Part shown: in pieces, positions 18,312 through 27,286 of the stretch
Layout: every line of letters begins with the position of its first letter
How positions within the stretch are numbered: position 1 is the stretch's first letter
Origin: Pontiellaceae bacterium B12227
GTDB taxonomy: Bacteria; Verrucomicrobiota; Kiritimatiellia; Kiritimatiellales; Pontiellaceae
Length of the DNA: 64,000 nt
Direction: 5' to 3'
Assembly: GCA_029432775.1 (NCBI GenBank)
Contig: JAROAZ010000014.1
Span: 83,048 to 147,047, forward strand
Position numbers and translations under genes: made by a program
The notes under the pieces: model-generated
Seen by the model: the letters and a program-made list of their open reading frames with translations, nothing else
Database searches by the model: none
Told to the model about the DNA's origin: nothing

Positions 18312-19763
18312 ATGGCAAAAGCAGATATCGGTTTAATTGGATTGGCAGTAATGGGCGAGAATCTCGTCCTGAACATGGAAAGCAAAGGATTCACGGTGGC
18401 GGTCTATAACCGCACCGTGGAAAAAGTGGATAAGTTTGTTGCCGGCCGCGGTGCGGGTAAAAACTTTATCCCGGCGCACAGCATCGAAGAATTCTGCGCA
18501 TCGCTCGAGCGTCCGCGCAAAGTCATGATGCTCGTCAAAGCGGGCGCTGCGGTGGATTCGTTCATCGATCAGGTCATCCCGTACCTCGAAGAAGGCGACA
18601 TCATCATCGATGGCGGAAACTCGCATTTCCCCGACACCATCCGCCGCACCGAATATGTTGAAAGCAAAGGCCTGCTCTATATCGGCACCGGCGTTTCCGG
18701 TGGCGAAGAAGGCGCGCTGCTCGGCCCGTCCATCATGCCCGGAGGATCTGCCGCCGCATGGGAATCGGTGAAACAGATTTTTCAGAAGATTTCCGCTCAG
18801 ACCGATGCCGGCGAGCCCTGCTGCGAATGGGTGGGTGCCGACGGCGCCGGCCACTTCGTCAAGATGGTGCACAACGGAATCGAATATGGCGATATGCAGA
18901 TGATCTGCGAAACCTACCAGATGATGAAAGAGGGTCTCGGCCTCTCAAATGAAGAGATGCATGAAGTGTTCAAGGAATGGAACACCTCCGAACTCGATTC
19001 CTACCTCATCGAAATCACCCGCGACATCCTCGGCTATAAAACCGAAGACGGCGAAGCGGTCATCGACCAGATTCTCGATACCGCCGGCCAGAAAGGTACC
19101 GGAAAATGGACCGCCGTTTCCGCTCTGGATTGTGGACAGCCGCTCACGCTGATCGGCGAAGCCGTATTTGCCCGCTGTCTCTCCGCGCTGAAAGACGAAC
19201 GCGTTGCGGCATCCAAAGTGCTCAGCGGTCCGGCCGTATCATTTGATGGCGATAAGGCCCAGATGATTGAGGATCTGAAGCAGGCGCTCTATGCTTCAAA
19301 AATCGTTTCCTATGCACAGGGCTATCAGCTGATGCGCGCTGCGGCGGAAGAGCATGGCTGGACATTGAACAACGGGGAGATTGCCCTCATGTGGCGTGGC
19401 GGATGCATCATTCGTTCGGCATTCCTCGGTAACATCAAACAGGCGTTTGATACCGATCCGAACCTCGTAAACCTGCTGTTGGATCCGTTCTTTAAGGATG
19501 CCATCGAAACGGCTCAGGCCTCCTGGCGTCGGGTCATCATGAAGTCCGTTGAACTCGGCATTCCGATGCCGGCCATCAGCGCGGCTCTGGCGTATTTCGA
19601 CGGCTACCGTTCGGAGCGCCTGCCGGCGAACCTGCTGCAGGCCCAGCGCGACTATTTCGGTGCACACACCTACGAGCGGCTCGACAAGCCGCGCGGTGAG
19701 TTCTTCCACACCAACTGGACCGGCCGCGGCGGCGACACCGCTGCGTCTACATATATTGTTTAG
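18312..19763 (+). CDS. gnd: 6-phosphogluconate dehydrogenase, decarboxylating (NADP-type)
   Basis: Oxidative decarboxylation of 6-phosphogluconate to ribulose-5-phosphate. Full-length (483 residues) and canonical: dinucleotide loop GLAVMGENL, the NADP-recognising N33-R34-T35 after the second strand, [23 protein letters not shown], the catalytic [15 protein letters not shown] and the C-terminal [25 protein letters not shown]. The reading frame opens at 18222 inside kdgK, but the ATG at 18312 with GGAGAG upstream matches the family start. It is 22 bases after kdgK and is the first of two paralogues here. Confidence 0.95.
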   Translation: MAKADIGLIGLAVMGENLVLNMESKGFTVAVYNRTVEKVDKFVAGRGAGKNFIPAHSIEEFCASLERPRKVMMLVKAGAAVDSFIDQVIPYLEEGDIIIDGGNSHFPDTIRRTEYVESKGLLYIGTGVSGGEEGALLGPSIMPGGSAAAWESVKQIFQKISAQTDAGEPCCEWVGADGAGHFVKMVHNGIEYGDMQMICETYQMMKEGLGLSNEEMHEVFKEWNTSELDSYLIEITRDILGYKTEDGEAVIDQILDTAGQKGTGKWTAVSALDCGQPLTLIGEAVFARCLSALKDERVAASKVLSGPAVSFDGDKAQMIEDLKQALYASKIVSYAQGYQLMRAAAEEHGWTLNNGEIALMWRGGCIIRSAFLGNIKQAFDTDPNLVNLLLDPFFKDAIETAQASWRRVIMKSVELGIPMPAISAALAYFDGYRSERLPANLLQAQRDYFGAHTYERLDKPRGEFFHTNWTGRGGDTAASTYIV

Positions 19764-19807
19764 TCAGACCAATCAGTCTGACTGGACTGATCCGGCGGAG
19801 AAAAATC

Positions 19808-21088
19808 ATGATCAGTAAATTCGGTGAACAGGTTTCCATTTCGGAAGCAGAACTTCAGGACTTGGTTTTCCAGACCGTGGAAAATGCCGGGAAGGATTTG
19901 AAGAAGGTACTGCTTCTTCCGCCCGATCACACGCGGCTGAATTCCATGGCCGGGCCGATTACGGCGATGGTGTATGAAAAGCTGACGGGCGAGGGGACTG
20001 CGGTGGATATTCTTCCAACCCTTGGAACGCACAACCCGATGACGGAAGCGCAACTGCGGATGATGTTCGGCGAGGCGATTCCGCTGGATGCCTTCAAGGT
20101 GCACGACTGGCGCAACGACGTGGTGCGTAAAGGAGTCATCCCGGGTGAAATGCTCTCCGAGCTTTCCGGCGGCAAGGTGGATTACACCGTCGGCGTGGAA
20201 GTGAATAAGATGCTGTTCGACGGCTACGATCTGATTCTTTCCATCGGGCAGGTGGTTCCGCACGAAGTGGTCGGTATGGCCAACTACACTAAAAATATTG
20301 TGGTCGGTGCCGGCGGCTCGGACATTATTAACAAGTCGCATTTTCTCGGCGCAGTTTCGAATATGGAAACGCTGCTGGGCCGGACCGGTTCGCCCGTGCG
20401 CAAGCTGTTTAATCATGCAGTCGATACCTATCTGTCCGATTTGCCGATCAGCTATATGCTCACGGTGATGGAGCAGGATTATGAGACCGGCGAAATGCAC
20501 ATGCGCGGGTTTTATGCCGGCGAGGATGCCGCGTGCTACAACGAGGCCTGCAAGCTGGCCCGGGCGGTGAATATTACGCTGCTGGATCGCGAGCCGAAAA
20601 AGGTGGTGGTCTATCTCGATCCGCACGAATTCCAGAGCACGTGGCTCGGGAATAAGTCGGTCTATCGCACGCGCATGGCGATTGCGGATGAAGGCGAGCT
20701 GGTTGTGCTCGCTCCGGCGCTCAAGGAGTTCGGCGAAGACCCGACCATCGATAAGCTCATCCGCAAGTTCGGTTATCGCGGAACGCCCGCAACGCTGAAA
20801 TATGTGGACGAGGACGAGGAGCTGCGTTCCAACCTTGGCGCGGCGGCGCATCTGATTCACGGTTCGTCGGAAGGGCGGTTCAGTATTACCTATTGCCCGG
20901 GCGATGGAGTAACGCTGGATGAAGTTCGTTCGGTCGGTTTCGAAGCGGCGCCATACGAAGAGATGGTTACGCGGTATAATCCGGAAACCCTGAAGGATGG
21001 TTGGAACACGTTGCCGGACGGCGAAGAGATTTTCTATATCAGCAACCCGGCCCTTGGACTTTGGGCATATAAGGAAAAATTTAAATGA
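19808..21088 (+). CDS. LarA-superfamily nickel-pincer hydroxyacid epimerase/racemase
   Basis: A 426-residue member of the lactate racemase (LarA, DUF2088) superfamily, whose enzymes use the nickel-pincer nucleotide (NPN) cofactor to invert the alpha carbon of 2-hydroxyacids. The key residues align with LarA of Lactobacillus plantarum: H99 (H108 there), H152 in VVPHEVVG (H174), the NPN-tethering lysine K162 in NYTKNIVVG (K184) and nickel ligand H178 in INKSHF (H200). The 10- and 16-residue spacings of the last three are identical. It sits between two gnd paralogues and its stop overlaps the second by 4 bases. Members of this superfamily are known to epimerise D-gluconate to D-mannonate, which would feed UxuA. 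Substrate is inferred from context. The larB/C/E maturation genes are not in the window. Confidence 0.85.
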   Translation: MISKFGEQVSISEAELQDLVFQTVENAGKDLKKVLLLPPDHTRLNSMAGPITAMVYEKLTGEGTAVDILPTLGTHNPMTEAQLRMMFGEAIPLDAFKVHDWRNDVVRKGVIPGEMLSELSGGKVDYTVGVEVNKMLFDGYDLILSIGQVVPHEVVGMANYTKNIVVGAGGSDIINKSHFLGAVSNMETLLGRTGSPVRKLFNHAVDTYLSDLPISYMLTVMEQDYETGEMHMRGFYAGEDAACYNEACKLARAVNITLLDREPKKVVVYLDPHEFQSTWLGNKSVYRTRMAIADEGELVVLAPALKEFGEDPTIDKLIRKFGYRGTPATLKYVDEDEELRSNLGAAAHLIHGSSEGRFSITYCPGDGVTLDEVRSVGFEAAPYEEMVTRYNPETLKDGWNTLPDGEEIFYISNPALGLWAYKEKFK

Positions 21089-22491
21089 ACCCTTCAAACA
21101 TTGGAATGATTGGTCTGGGCGTGATGGGGTCGAACCTCGCGCGCAACATGGTGTCGAAGGGGTTTTCAGTTTCCTGCTACGACTGGGATGAATCTTTTCG
21201 CGTCGATTTTGCATCAAAATTCACCGAAGGCTTTGTGCATGCAGACGACCTGAAAGCGTTTGTTGAATCGATTGAACGTCCGCGCAAAATCATGATCATG
21301 ATTAAGGCCGGCGCGCCGGTCGATTCGGTGCTGGGCGAACTGGCTCCGCTGCTGGAACCCGGCGATGTGGTGATTGACGGCGGAAACTCGCAGTGGCAGG
21401 ACACCGATCGCCGGATTGCTTTCTGTGAGGAGCAGGGGTTGCTGTTTGTCGGTTGCGGAGTTTCCGGCGGCGAAGAGGGGGCGCTGAATGGTCCGGCATT
21501 GATGCCGGGCGGCTCGGCCGGAGCCTGGGAGCTGATCAAGCCGATCTTCGAGGCGATCGCCGCCAAAACGTCCAAAGGCGCGGTCTGCGTGAACTGGATC
21601 GGGCAGGGTGGTTCCGGCCATTTTGTGAAGATGGTGCACAACGGCATTGAATATGGCGACATGCAGATGATCTGCGAAACCTATCAGGTGATGCGCGACG
21701 GGCTGGGCATGTCGAATGTGGCGATGTCGGAAGTGTTCGGCCGGTGGAACCGGGGCAAACTCGATTCCTATCTCATCGAAATTACCCGCGATATTCTGGC
21801 GCATGAAGATGACGATGGTATTTGTCCCGTTGATTACATTCTCGATGCGGCCGGTCAGAAGGGCACTGGTAAGTGGACGCTGATTGCCGCGCTGGATGCT
21901 GGCGAACCGTTGCCGCTCATCGGCGAAGCCGTATTTGCCCGCTGCTTATCGGCCTTGAAGGCGGACCGGGTAGAAGCATCAGAAATTTTGATTGGCCCGA
22001 AGATTAATATCGGAGTTGAAGCCGAGGATTTTGTGATGGAAGTGAAGGAAGCACTATATGGTTCCAAGATCATCTCCTATGCGCAGGGCTTTCAGTTAAT
22101 CCAACAGGTTTCCGAAGAGCGGAACTGGGATATTGATCTCGCCGGCCTTGCTCAGCTTTGGCGCGGTGGATGCATTATCCGCTCCACCTTGCTGCGCGTG
22201 ATTAAAGAAGCATTTGAGCGTGAACCCAAACTATCGAACCTGCTGCTCGATCCGTTGATTTCTGAATCCGTCGGCGAAGCGCAGGTGCACTGGCGCGAGG
22301 CCGTTGCGCACATGACGAAAGCGGGGATTGCTTCTCCGGCGATGAGCTCGGCACTGTCGTACTATGATGGATTCCGCACCGCACGCGGTTCGGCCAACCT
22401 GCTGCAGGCGCAACGCGATTATTTCGGGGCGCATACGTATGAACGAACCGATAAACCGCGCGGTGAGTTTTTCCATACCCAATGGTTCTGA
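21085..22491 (+). CDS. gnd: 6-phosphogluconate dehydrogenase paralogue, probably NAD-preferring
   Basis: A second full-length (468-residue) 6-phosphogluconate dehydrogenase, clearly homologous to the gene at 18312 along its whole length. Catalytic and substrate motifs are intact ([47 protein letters not shown]). At the cofactor-selecting turn, however, NRT of the first copy is replaced by D33-W34-D35. An acidic residue there is the classic mark of NAD rather than NADP use. Translationally coupled to the LarA-like gene (ATGA overlap), which suggests a joint role distinct from the pentose phosphate pathway. Confidence 0.92.
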   Translation: MNPSNIGMIGLGVMGSNLARNMVSKGFSVSCYDWDESFRVDFASKFTEGFVHADDLKAFVESIERPRKIMIMIKAGAPVDSVLGELAPLLEPGDVVIDGGNSQWQDTDRRIAFCEEQGLLFVGCGVSGGEEGALNGPALMPGGSAGAWELIKPIFEAIAAKTSKGAVCVNWIGQGGSGHFVKMVHNGIEYGDMQMICETYQVMRDGLGMSNVAMSEVFGRWNRGKLDSYLIEITRDILAHEDDDGICPVDYILDAAGQKGTGKWTLIAALDAGEPLPLIGEAVFARCLSALKADRVEASEILIGPKINIGVEAEDFVMEVKEALYGSKIISYAQGFQLIQQVSEERNWDIDLAGLAQLWRGGCIIRSTLLRVIKEAFEREPKLSNLLLDPLISESVGEAQVHWREAVAHMTKAGIASPAMSSALSYYDGFRTARGSANLLQAQRDYFGAHTYERTDKPRGEFFHTQWF

Positions 22492-22513
22492 TTTTCTAAA
22501 AAAGTATAGATGC

Positions 22514-22597
22514 AACAGAAGAGCACAAAGGGCCTAAAGAAATACGAATATCCTCCTGAGAGTGGACTTCGCGAACTTTGCGGCCTTCTGTTTTAAA
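22514..22597 (+). other. structured leader or terminator between gnd and uxaC
   Basis: Inverted arms AACAGAAG (22514-22521) and CTTCTGTT (22585-22592), with a second inner pairing AAAG/CTTT, enclose about 60 bases and are followed by TTTAAAATT. It could act as a weak terminator or leader upstream of uxaC. The sequence AACTTTGCGGCCTTCTG is low-complexity and resembles intergenic words elsewhere in the window (34016). Confidence 0.35.
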
Positions 22598-22625
22598 ATT
22601 GAATATGCATTACGGAGTACGAACA

Positions 22626-24032
22626 ATGAAAAAATTTATGGATGAGGATTTTCTCCTTCAAACGAAGACGGCGATCAAACTGTACCACGAGCATGCCAAA
22701 GACATGCCGATCTATGATTATCACTGCCATCTTCCGCCGCAGGAAGTGGCCGAAGATAAACAGTACGATAACATCGGCGAATGCTGGCTGGGTGGAGATC
22801 ACTACAAGTGGCGCGGCATGCGCACCAACGGGGTGGATGAAAAATACTGTACGGGCGATGCCTCCTGGCGCGACAAGTTTCAGAAGTGGGCGGAGACTGT
22901 TCCGCAGACGCTGCGCAATCCGCTCTATCACTGGACGCACCTGGAGCTGCAGCGCTATTTCGGAATCGATACGTTGTTGAGTCCGGCCTCGGCCGACGCA
23001 ATTTATGAGGAGTGCACCGCCAAGCTGCGGATGCCGGAATACAGCGCGAAAAATCTGATGCGCAAAATGAATGTGAAGCTGGTCTGCACCACGGATGATC
23101 CGGTGGATGATCTCGGTTATCACAAGCAGATTGCCGGGCAGGGATTTGAGTGCAAAGTGCTGCCGACGTTCCGTCCGGATAAAGCGATGAATCTGTCAGA
23201 TTCCAAGGCTTGGAAAAACTATATTGAAACGCTGGGAGGTAAATCCAACTGCACGATCGGCAATCTGGATTCACTTCTGGAGGCCGTTGACCAGCGGCAC
23301 GAATATTTTCATTCCGTCGGTTGCCGGCTCTCTGATCATGGCGTGGCTTATGTGCCGGATGCTCAGGCGGGGGCCGCAGAGCTGGAGTCGATTTTCCAAA
23401 AAGCGCTGGCGGGAGCGTCGATTCCGCTGGAGGATCGCGAGAAGTTTGAGGCGTGGTTCCTTTATGAAGTCGGCAAGATGAATCACAAGCGCGGATGGGT
23501 GCAGCAGTTCCATGTGGGCGTGTTCCGGAATAACAACAGCCGTCTGTTTAATCAGTTGGGACCGGATACAGGATTCGACTCGATTGCCGACTACCGCCAG
23601 GGGCCGGGCATGATTCGTCTGCTGGACCGTCTGGATTCATCGAACCAGCTTTCGAAAACGATTCTCTACAACATCAATCCGACGGATAACGAACTGTTTG
23701 CCACGATGATCGGTAACTATCAGGACGGCTCCTATCCGGGCAAGATGCAGTTTGGTTCCGGCTGGTGGTTCCTCGATCAGAAAGACGGCATGGAAAAGCA
23801 GATGAATGCACTGTCCCTGCTGGGATTGCTCAGCCGCTTTGTGGGCATGCTGACCGACTCCCGCAGCTTCCTTTCTTATCCGCGCCACGAATATTTCCGC
23901 CGTATTCTCTGTAATCTGATCGGAAACGATGTGGAGAACGGCGAGATCCCGGCGGACATGGAACTGCTGGGGCAGATGGTGGAGAATATCTGCTTTAACA
24001 ATGCCGAGGAATATTTCGGTATTGAGCTCTGA
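22626..24032 (+). CDS. uxaC: uronate isomerase UxaC
   Basis: Isomerises D-glucuronate to D-fructuronate and D-galacturonate to D-tagaturonate. The 468 residues fit the family. The amidohydrolase-fold start MPIYDYHCHLPPQE carries the metal-binding HxH, and the downstream blocks (KLVCTTDDPVDDL, FRPDKA, FHVGVFRNNN, PGMIRLLDRLDSSNQL, MLTDSRSFLSYPRHEYFRR) are diagnostic. The frame opens at 22578, but the ATG at 22626 begins the conserved MKKFMDEDFLL. With uxuA and kdgK it forms most of the uronate route; the linking fructuronate reductase UxuB is not seen here. Confidence 0.95.
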   Translation: MKKFMDEDFLLQTKTAIKLYHEHAKDMPIYDYHCHLPPQEVAEDKQYDNIGECWLGGDHYKWRGMRTNGVDEKYCTGDASWRDKFQKWAETVPQTLRNPLYHWTHLELQRYFGIDTLLSPASADAIYEECTAKLRMPEYSAKNLMRKMNVKLVCTTDDPVDDLGYHKQIAGQGFECKVLPTFRPDKAMNLSDSKAWKNYIETLGGKSNCTIGNLDSLLEAVDQRHEYFHSVGCRLSDHGVAYVPDAQAGAAELESIFQKALAGASIPLEDREKFEAWFLYEVGKMNHKRGWVQQFHVGVFRNNNSRLFNQLGPDTGFDSIADYRQGPGMIRLLDRLDSSNQLSKTILYNINPTDNELFATMIGNYQDGSYPGKMQFGSGWWFLDQKDGMEKQMNALSLLGLLSRFVGMLTDSRSFLSYPRHEYFRRILCNLIGNDVENGEIPADMELLGQMVENICFNNAEEYFGIEL

Positions 24033-24033
24033 T

Positions 24034-24048
24034 TTCCAATGCTTGGAA
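24034..24048. repeat. exact copy of the dispersed 15-bp palindrome after uxaC
   Basis: TTCCAATGCTTGGAA begins one base after the uxaC stop codon. One of three exact intergenic copies. In RNA it would form a 6-bp stem with a 3-base loop. Confidence 0.85.
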
Positions 24049-24180
24049 ACAGGCGTGTGACAGAATAAGACATAACTACAGCACCTGCGGATATAGACAG
24101 AATCCGTATAGTACCGGAAACTTACCCGTTATTAATTGGTTCATGGGCTTTAAGGCCCTGAGGAACCGCACGGGGTTAAA

Positions 24181-25659
24181 ATGAAGTTTTCGGGAATAGT
24201 CGGAGCCTTGGCCGTCATGGCGGTTACGGCAGGTGCAGAAAAGTATGAAGCAAACTGGGAATCATTGCGGCAGTATGAATGTCCGCAGTGGTTTCAGGAT
24301 GCGAAGTTCGGCATCTATGCGCACTGGGGCGTTTATTCCGCCTCTAAAGCGCCGGGCAATACCGACTGGTATGGCCGGAACATGTACTACGCCGGCCATC
24401 CGAATCATCAGTTTCATCTGAACACCTACGGCGATCTGGATGCGTTCGGCTACAAAGATTTAGTTCCGCTGTTTACCGCTGAAAAATTCAATGTGGATGA
24501 GTGGGCGGACCTTTATGTGGAATCCGGTGCTCAGTTTGCCGGGCCGGTTGGGGAGCATGCGGATGGCTTTTCTATGTGGGATTCAAGGGTCAACCCCTGG
24601 AATGCTGTGGCCATGGGGCCGAAGCGCGACATTGTGGCGGAGATGGAAAAGGCAGTCCGGAAGCGCGGCCTGAAGTTTGTGGTCAGCATGCACCATTCCT
24701 GGCTATGGGGCTGGTTCCCGACCTGGCAGGAAGGGACCGATTGTGCGGACCCTGCGAATGCATCGTTTTACGGCCCGAAAATCCCTGCGGGTGCACGGGG
24801 CACAAAGGGGCCGAGGGGGCGAAAAACGGCTTATCCAATGCCGTCTCCCGAGTTTGAGCGCGTTTGGTTGGAGAAGGTGAAAGAAGTGGTGTCGGGCTAT
24901 TCGCCGGACCTGCTCTGGTTTGATAACCGCATGCAGATTCTTTCGGAAGGCGTCCGTGCGGAAATGGCTGCTTTCTATTACAACCATGCTGCAGCCCGTC
25001 AGCAGGAAGCTGTTCTAACCTTTAAGCGCCCGGACATGCCGTTGGGCACCGGCACCATCGATCTGGAGCGTGCGCGCATGCCCGACATCTATCCGGACCC
25101 GTGGCTGACAGACACATCGGTTTCGCGCTCCAGCTGGTCGTGGACATCGGACCTGGAGTGCTATTCCACCGATCGGCTGATTGATGACTTGGTGGACATT
25201 GTCAGTAAGAACGGATGTCTGCTGCTGAACATTGCGCCGCATCCGAACGGAACCATCCCGCAGGAGCAGCAGGATCGGTTGCGGGGCATGGGGAAATGGC
25301 TCCGGCTGAATGGTGAAGCCATCTACAAGAGCCGCCCGTGGATCATCTATGGCGAAGGGCCGAGCAAAACCGCCACGGGGCATTTGGCCGATAAACATTT
25401 CGACGGATTCGGCGATCAGGACATTCGGTTTACCACGCGCGACGGGCAGCTCTATGCCATTGCGCTGGGGTGGCCGGAATCCGGTGTGCTGCCGATCTAT
25501 TCGCTGGGGCTGGCGAGTTATAATGCGCCGGTAACCGATCTGCAGTTGATTGGTCATAAGGGGAAGCTGAAATGGAAGCAGACGCAGGACGCGTTGGAAA
25601 TTCAGCTGCCGGAAACCAGGCCGTGCGAAAATGCATTTGTATTCAGAGTCATGCGATAG
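24181..25659 (+). CDS. alpha-L-fucosidase, GH29
   Basis: Secreted glycoside hydrolase that removes fucose from glycans. A signal peptide (cleavage near A18) is followed by the GH29 N-terminus ([21 protein letters not shown]..), the HHSW.W substrate region and the nucleophile aspartate in [11 protein letters not shown]. The C-terminal half ends with a beta-rich domain. At 492 residues it is a normal size. No sulfatase or transporter is coupled directly; it precedes the UroD-family gene by 26 bases. Activity on fucose-like residues is inferred from the family, not shown. Confidence 0.9.
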   Translation: MKFSGIVGALAVMAVTAGAEKYEANWESLRQYECPQWFQDAKFGIYAHWGVYSASKAPGNTDWYGRNMYYAGHPNHQFHLNTYGDLDAFGYKDLVPLFTAEKFNVDEWADLYVESGAQFAGPVGEHADGFSMWDSRVNPWNAVAMGPKRDIVAEMEKAVRKRGLKFVVSMHHSWLWGWFPTWQEGTDCADPANASFYGPKIPAGARGTKGPRGRKTAYPMPSPEFERVWLEKVKEVVSGYSPDLLWFDNRMQILSEGVRAEMAAFYYNHAAARQQEAVLTFKRPDMPLGTGTIDLERARMPDIYPDPWLTDTSVSRSSWSWTSDLECYSTDRLIDDLVDIVSKNGCLLLNIAPHPNGTIPQEQQDRLRGMGKWLRLNGEAIYKSRPWIIYGEGPSKTATGHLADKHFDGFGDQDIRFTTRDGQLYAIALGWPESGVLPIYSLGLASYNAPVTDLQLIGHKGKLKWKQTQDALEIQLPETRPCENAFVFRVMR

Positions 25660-25685
25660 CAACTAATCAGGAAAAGGATAGACCA

Positions 25686-26723
25686 ATGAATCATATTGAA
25701 CGCTTTATATCGACGATCGAACGCAAGCCGGTGGACCGTCCGGCCACCTGGTTGGGGCTGCCGACCGTTGCGGCCTACGACGAGCTTTTCAGTTATTTCG
25801 GGGTGAGCAATGTGCTGGAGCTGAGCTTGAAACTGGACGACGACGTCATTCCGATTGAAATGCCGTACCATTCGCCGTCGGCCGATGCCATCCATATGGC
25901 GCTCGATTTTTCCAACCATGGGAAACTCGATAACGAGGAGCGCACGCTCGGTGAGCACGGCTTTTTTGAAGGCGTGGAAGATCCCGCGCGCATCGACGAT
26001 TTTGACTGGCCGGACCCTTCGAAATATATCGATCCGGACCTCTGCCGTAAGATGGTGGATGAGCTGCCGGATGACCGCGCCATTATGGGCATTCTCTGGT
26101 CTTCCCATTTTCAGGACACCAATGCGGCGTTCGGTATGGAAGAGGCCATGATGATGATGTACGACTCGCCGGAAATGTATCACGCCGTCATCAATCGCTG
26201 CACCGACTTCTATTTTGAAGCCAACAGGATTTTCTATGAAGCCGTCGCCGAACGGATTCATGCCGTGCTGATTGGAAATGACATGGGCAGTCAGCAGGGG
26301 CTGATGGTTTCGCCGGAGCTGCTGCATGAATTTGTGACGCCCTGCAATATCCGGCTGATCGAGCAGGCGAAATCCTATGGCCTGAAAGTGGTTTATCATT
26401 CCTGCGGGGCCGTCTCGAATATCATCCCCGACCTGATCGACAGCGGAGTGGATGTGATTCATCCCATCCAGGCGCTGGCCGCCGGCATGGAACCGCAGGG
26501 GCTGAAGGATACATTCGGCGAACGGGTGTCATTCTGCGGTGGAGTGGATGCGCAGAACCTGTTGGTGAACGGTACGCCCGAAGAGGTGGCGGCCAAGGTG
26601 AACGAACTCAAATCCATCTTCCCGACCGGCCTGATTATTTCTCCAAGCCACGAAGCCATTCTACCGGACATTCCGCCAGCCAATATTGAAGCACTGCTGA
26701 GCGCTGCAAAGGAAGACGGCTGA
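25686..26723 (+). CDS. uroporphyrinogen decarboxylase (URO-D) family protein
   Basis: A 345-residue member of the URO-D/MtaA/CmuA superfamily. It shows the start RF...I.RKPVDRPATWLGLP, GNDMGSQQGLMVSP, VVYHSCGAVSNIIPDLIDSGVDVIHPIQ and FCGGVDAQNLL. The HSCG motif is like the zinc-binding H-x-C of methyl-cobamide methyltransferases rather than the substrate arginines of HemE. A methyltransferase-like or unknown role is more likely than haem synthesis. Such genes often sit with glycoside hydrolases in PVC bacteria. The ATG at 25686 has AAGGA upstream; the open frame extends into the fucosidase but that is not the start. Confidence 0.82.
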   Translation: MNHIERFISTIERKPVDRPATWLGLPTVAAYDELFSYFGVSNVLELSLKLDDDVIPIEMPYHSPSADAIHMALDFSNHGKLDNEERTLGEHGFFEGVEDPARIDDFDWPDPSKYIDPDLCRKMVDELPDDRAIMGILWSSHFQDTNAAFGMEEAMMMMYDSPEMYHAVINRCTDFYFEANRIFYEAVAERIHAVLIGNDMGSQQGLMVSPELLHEFVTPCNIRLIEQAKSYGLKVVYHSCGAVSNIIPDLIDSGVDVIHPIQALAAGMEPQGLKDTFGERVSFCGGVDAQNLLVNGTPEEVAAKVNELKSIFPTGLIISPSHEAILPDIPPANIEALLSAAKEDG

Positions 26724-26726
26724 ATT

Positions 26727-27023
26727 CTAGTCCTTTGGGTCTTGGCCTGGCGGGCCGTCCTGTTTTTCCTTGTGAAACCGGGCACGCATCTGCGTGCCTT
26801 TTTTATGAACAAAGTCCGCGGTTTTCGGAAAGCGGTGTTCCAGCCATGCCTTGATTCGTCCAAACAGTGGAATTTCGTCGGCCAGCAGATAGACCCCGAT
26901 CAGAACGGTCAGAATGCCCTGTCCCGGCGTGATAAACATAATCAGCCCGGCCACAATACAAAACCAGCCCGCCAGATGCTTCAGGACGAGTTTCGTATGT
27001 TTGTTCCAGATCAGTCGTTTCAT
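26727..27023 (-). CDS. PGPGW-like small transmembrane protein
   Basis: A 98-residue protein with a hydrophobic hairpin (about 17-50) containing GWFCIVAGLIMFITPGQGIL and VLIGVYLLADEIP. This is the pattern of the PGPGW/DUF454-type putative transmembrane family. The C-terminal 35 residues are basic and hydrophilic. It converges with the UroD-like gene with 3 bases between them. Function unknown. Confidence 0.75.
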   Translation of the reverse strand: MKRLIWNKHTKLVLKHLAGWFCIVAGLIMFITPGQGILTVLIGVYLLADEIPLFGRIKAWLEHRFPKTADFVHKKGTQMRARFHKEKQDGPPGQDPKD

Positions 27024-27059
27024 GGAGTGATGAACCTTCGATTCGGGTCAGTATAAAAC

Positions 27060-27143
27060 CGGGATTAAGATTAAGAGAAGGATTAAGATCAGGAACTCAT
27101 CCTTCTTAATCCTAATCGTACTCATAATCCTAATCCTCTAACG
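27060..27143. repeat. 6-bp-period intergenic repeat with inverted arms
   Basis: Reading GATTAA GATTAA GAGAAG GATTAA on the left and TAATCC TAATCG ... TAATCC TAATCC on the right, with a central AGGAACTCATCCT. The two halves are imperfect inverted copies with a 6-base period. It lies in the 263-base gap between 27024 and 27286, in which I see no gene. Confidence 0.7.
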
Positions 27144-27286
27144 GGAAGTTGACGCCGAAGGCGGCCCCAAAAAAGAAAAACCACGGATTGTGAAGTATGA
27201 CCTGACCTCGTGGCCCCAAGTGTCACACTTCCTTACCGGTTCCGCCAAAGGGGGGTGGCGTTGCCCGGTAATTCCGTGGTTTAGGG

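Noticed and set aside
20827..20840. TTCCAACCTTGG as a further palindrome copy
   Set aside because: The spacer is two bases and the last half-site is broken, so it does not fit the family.
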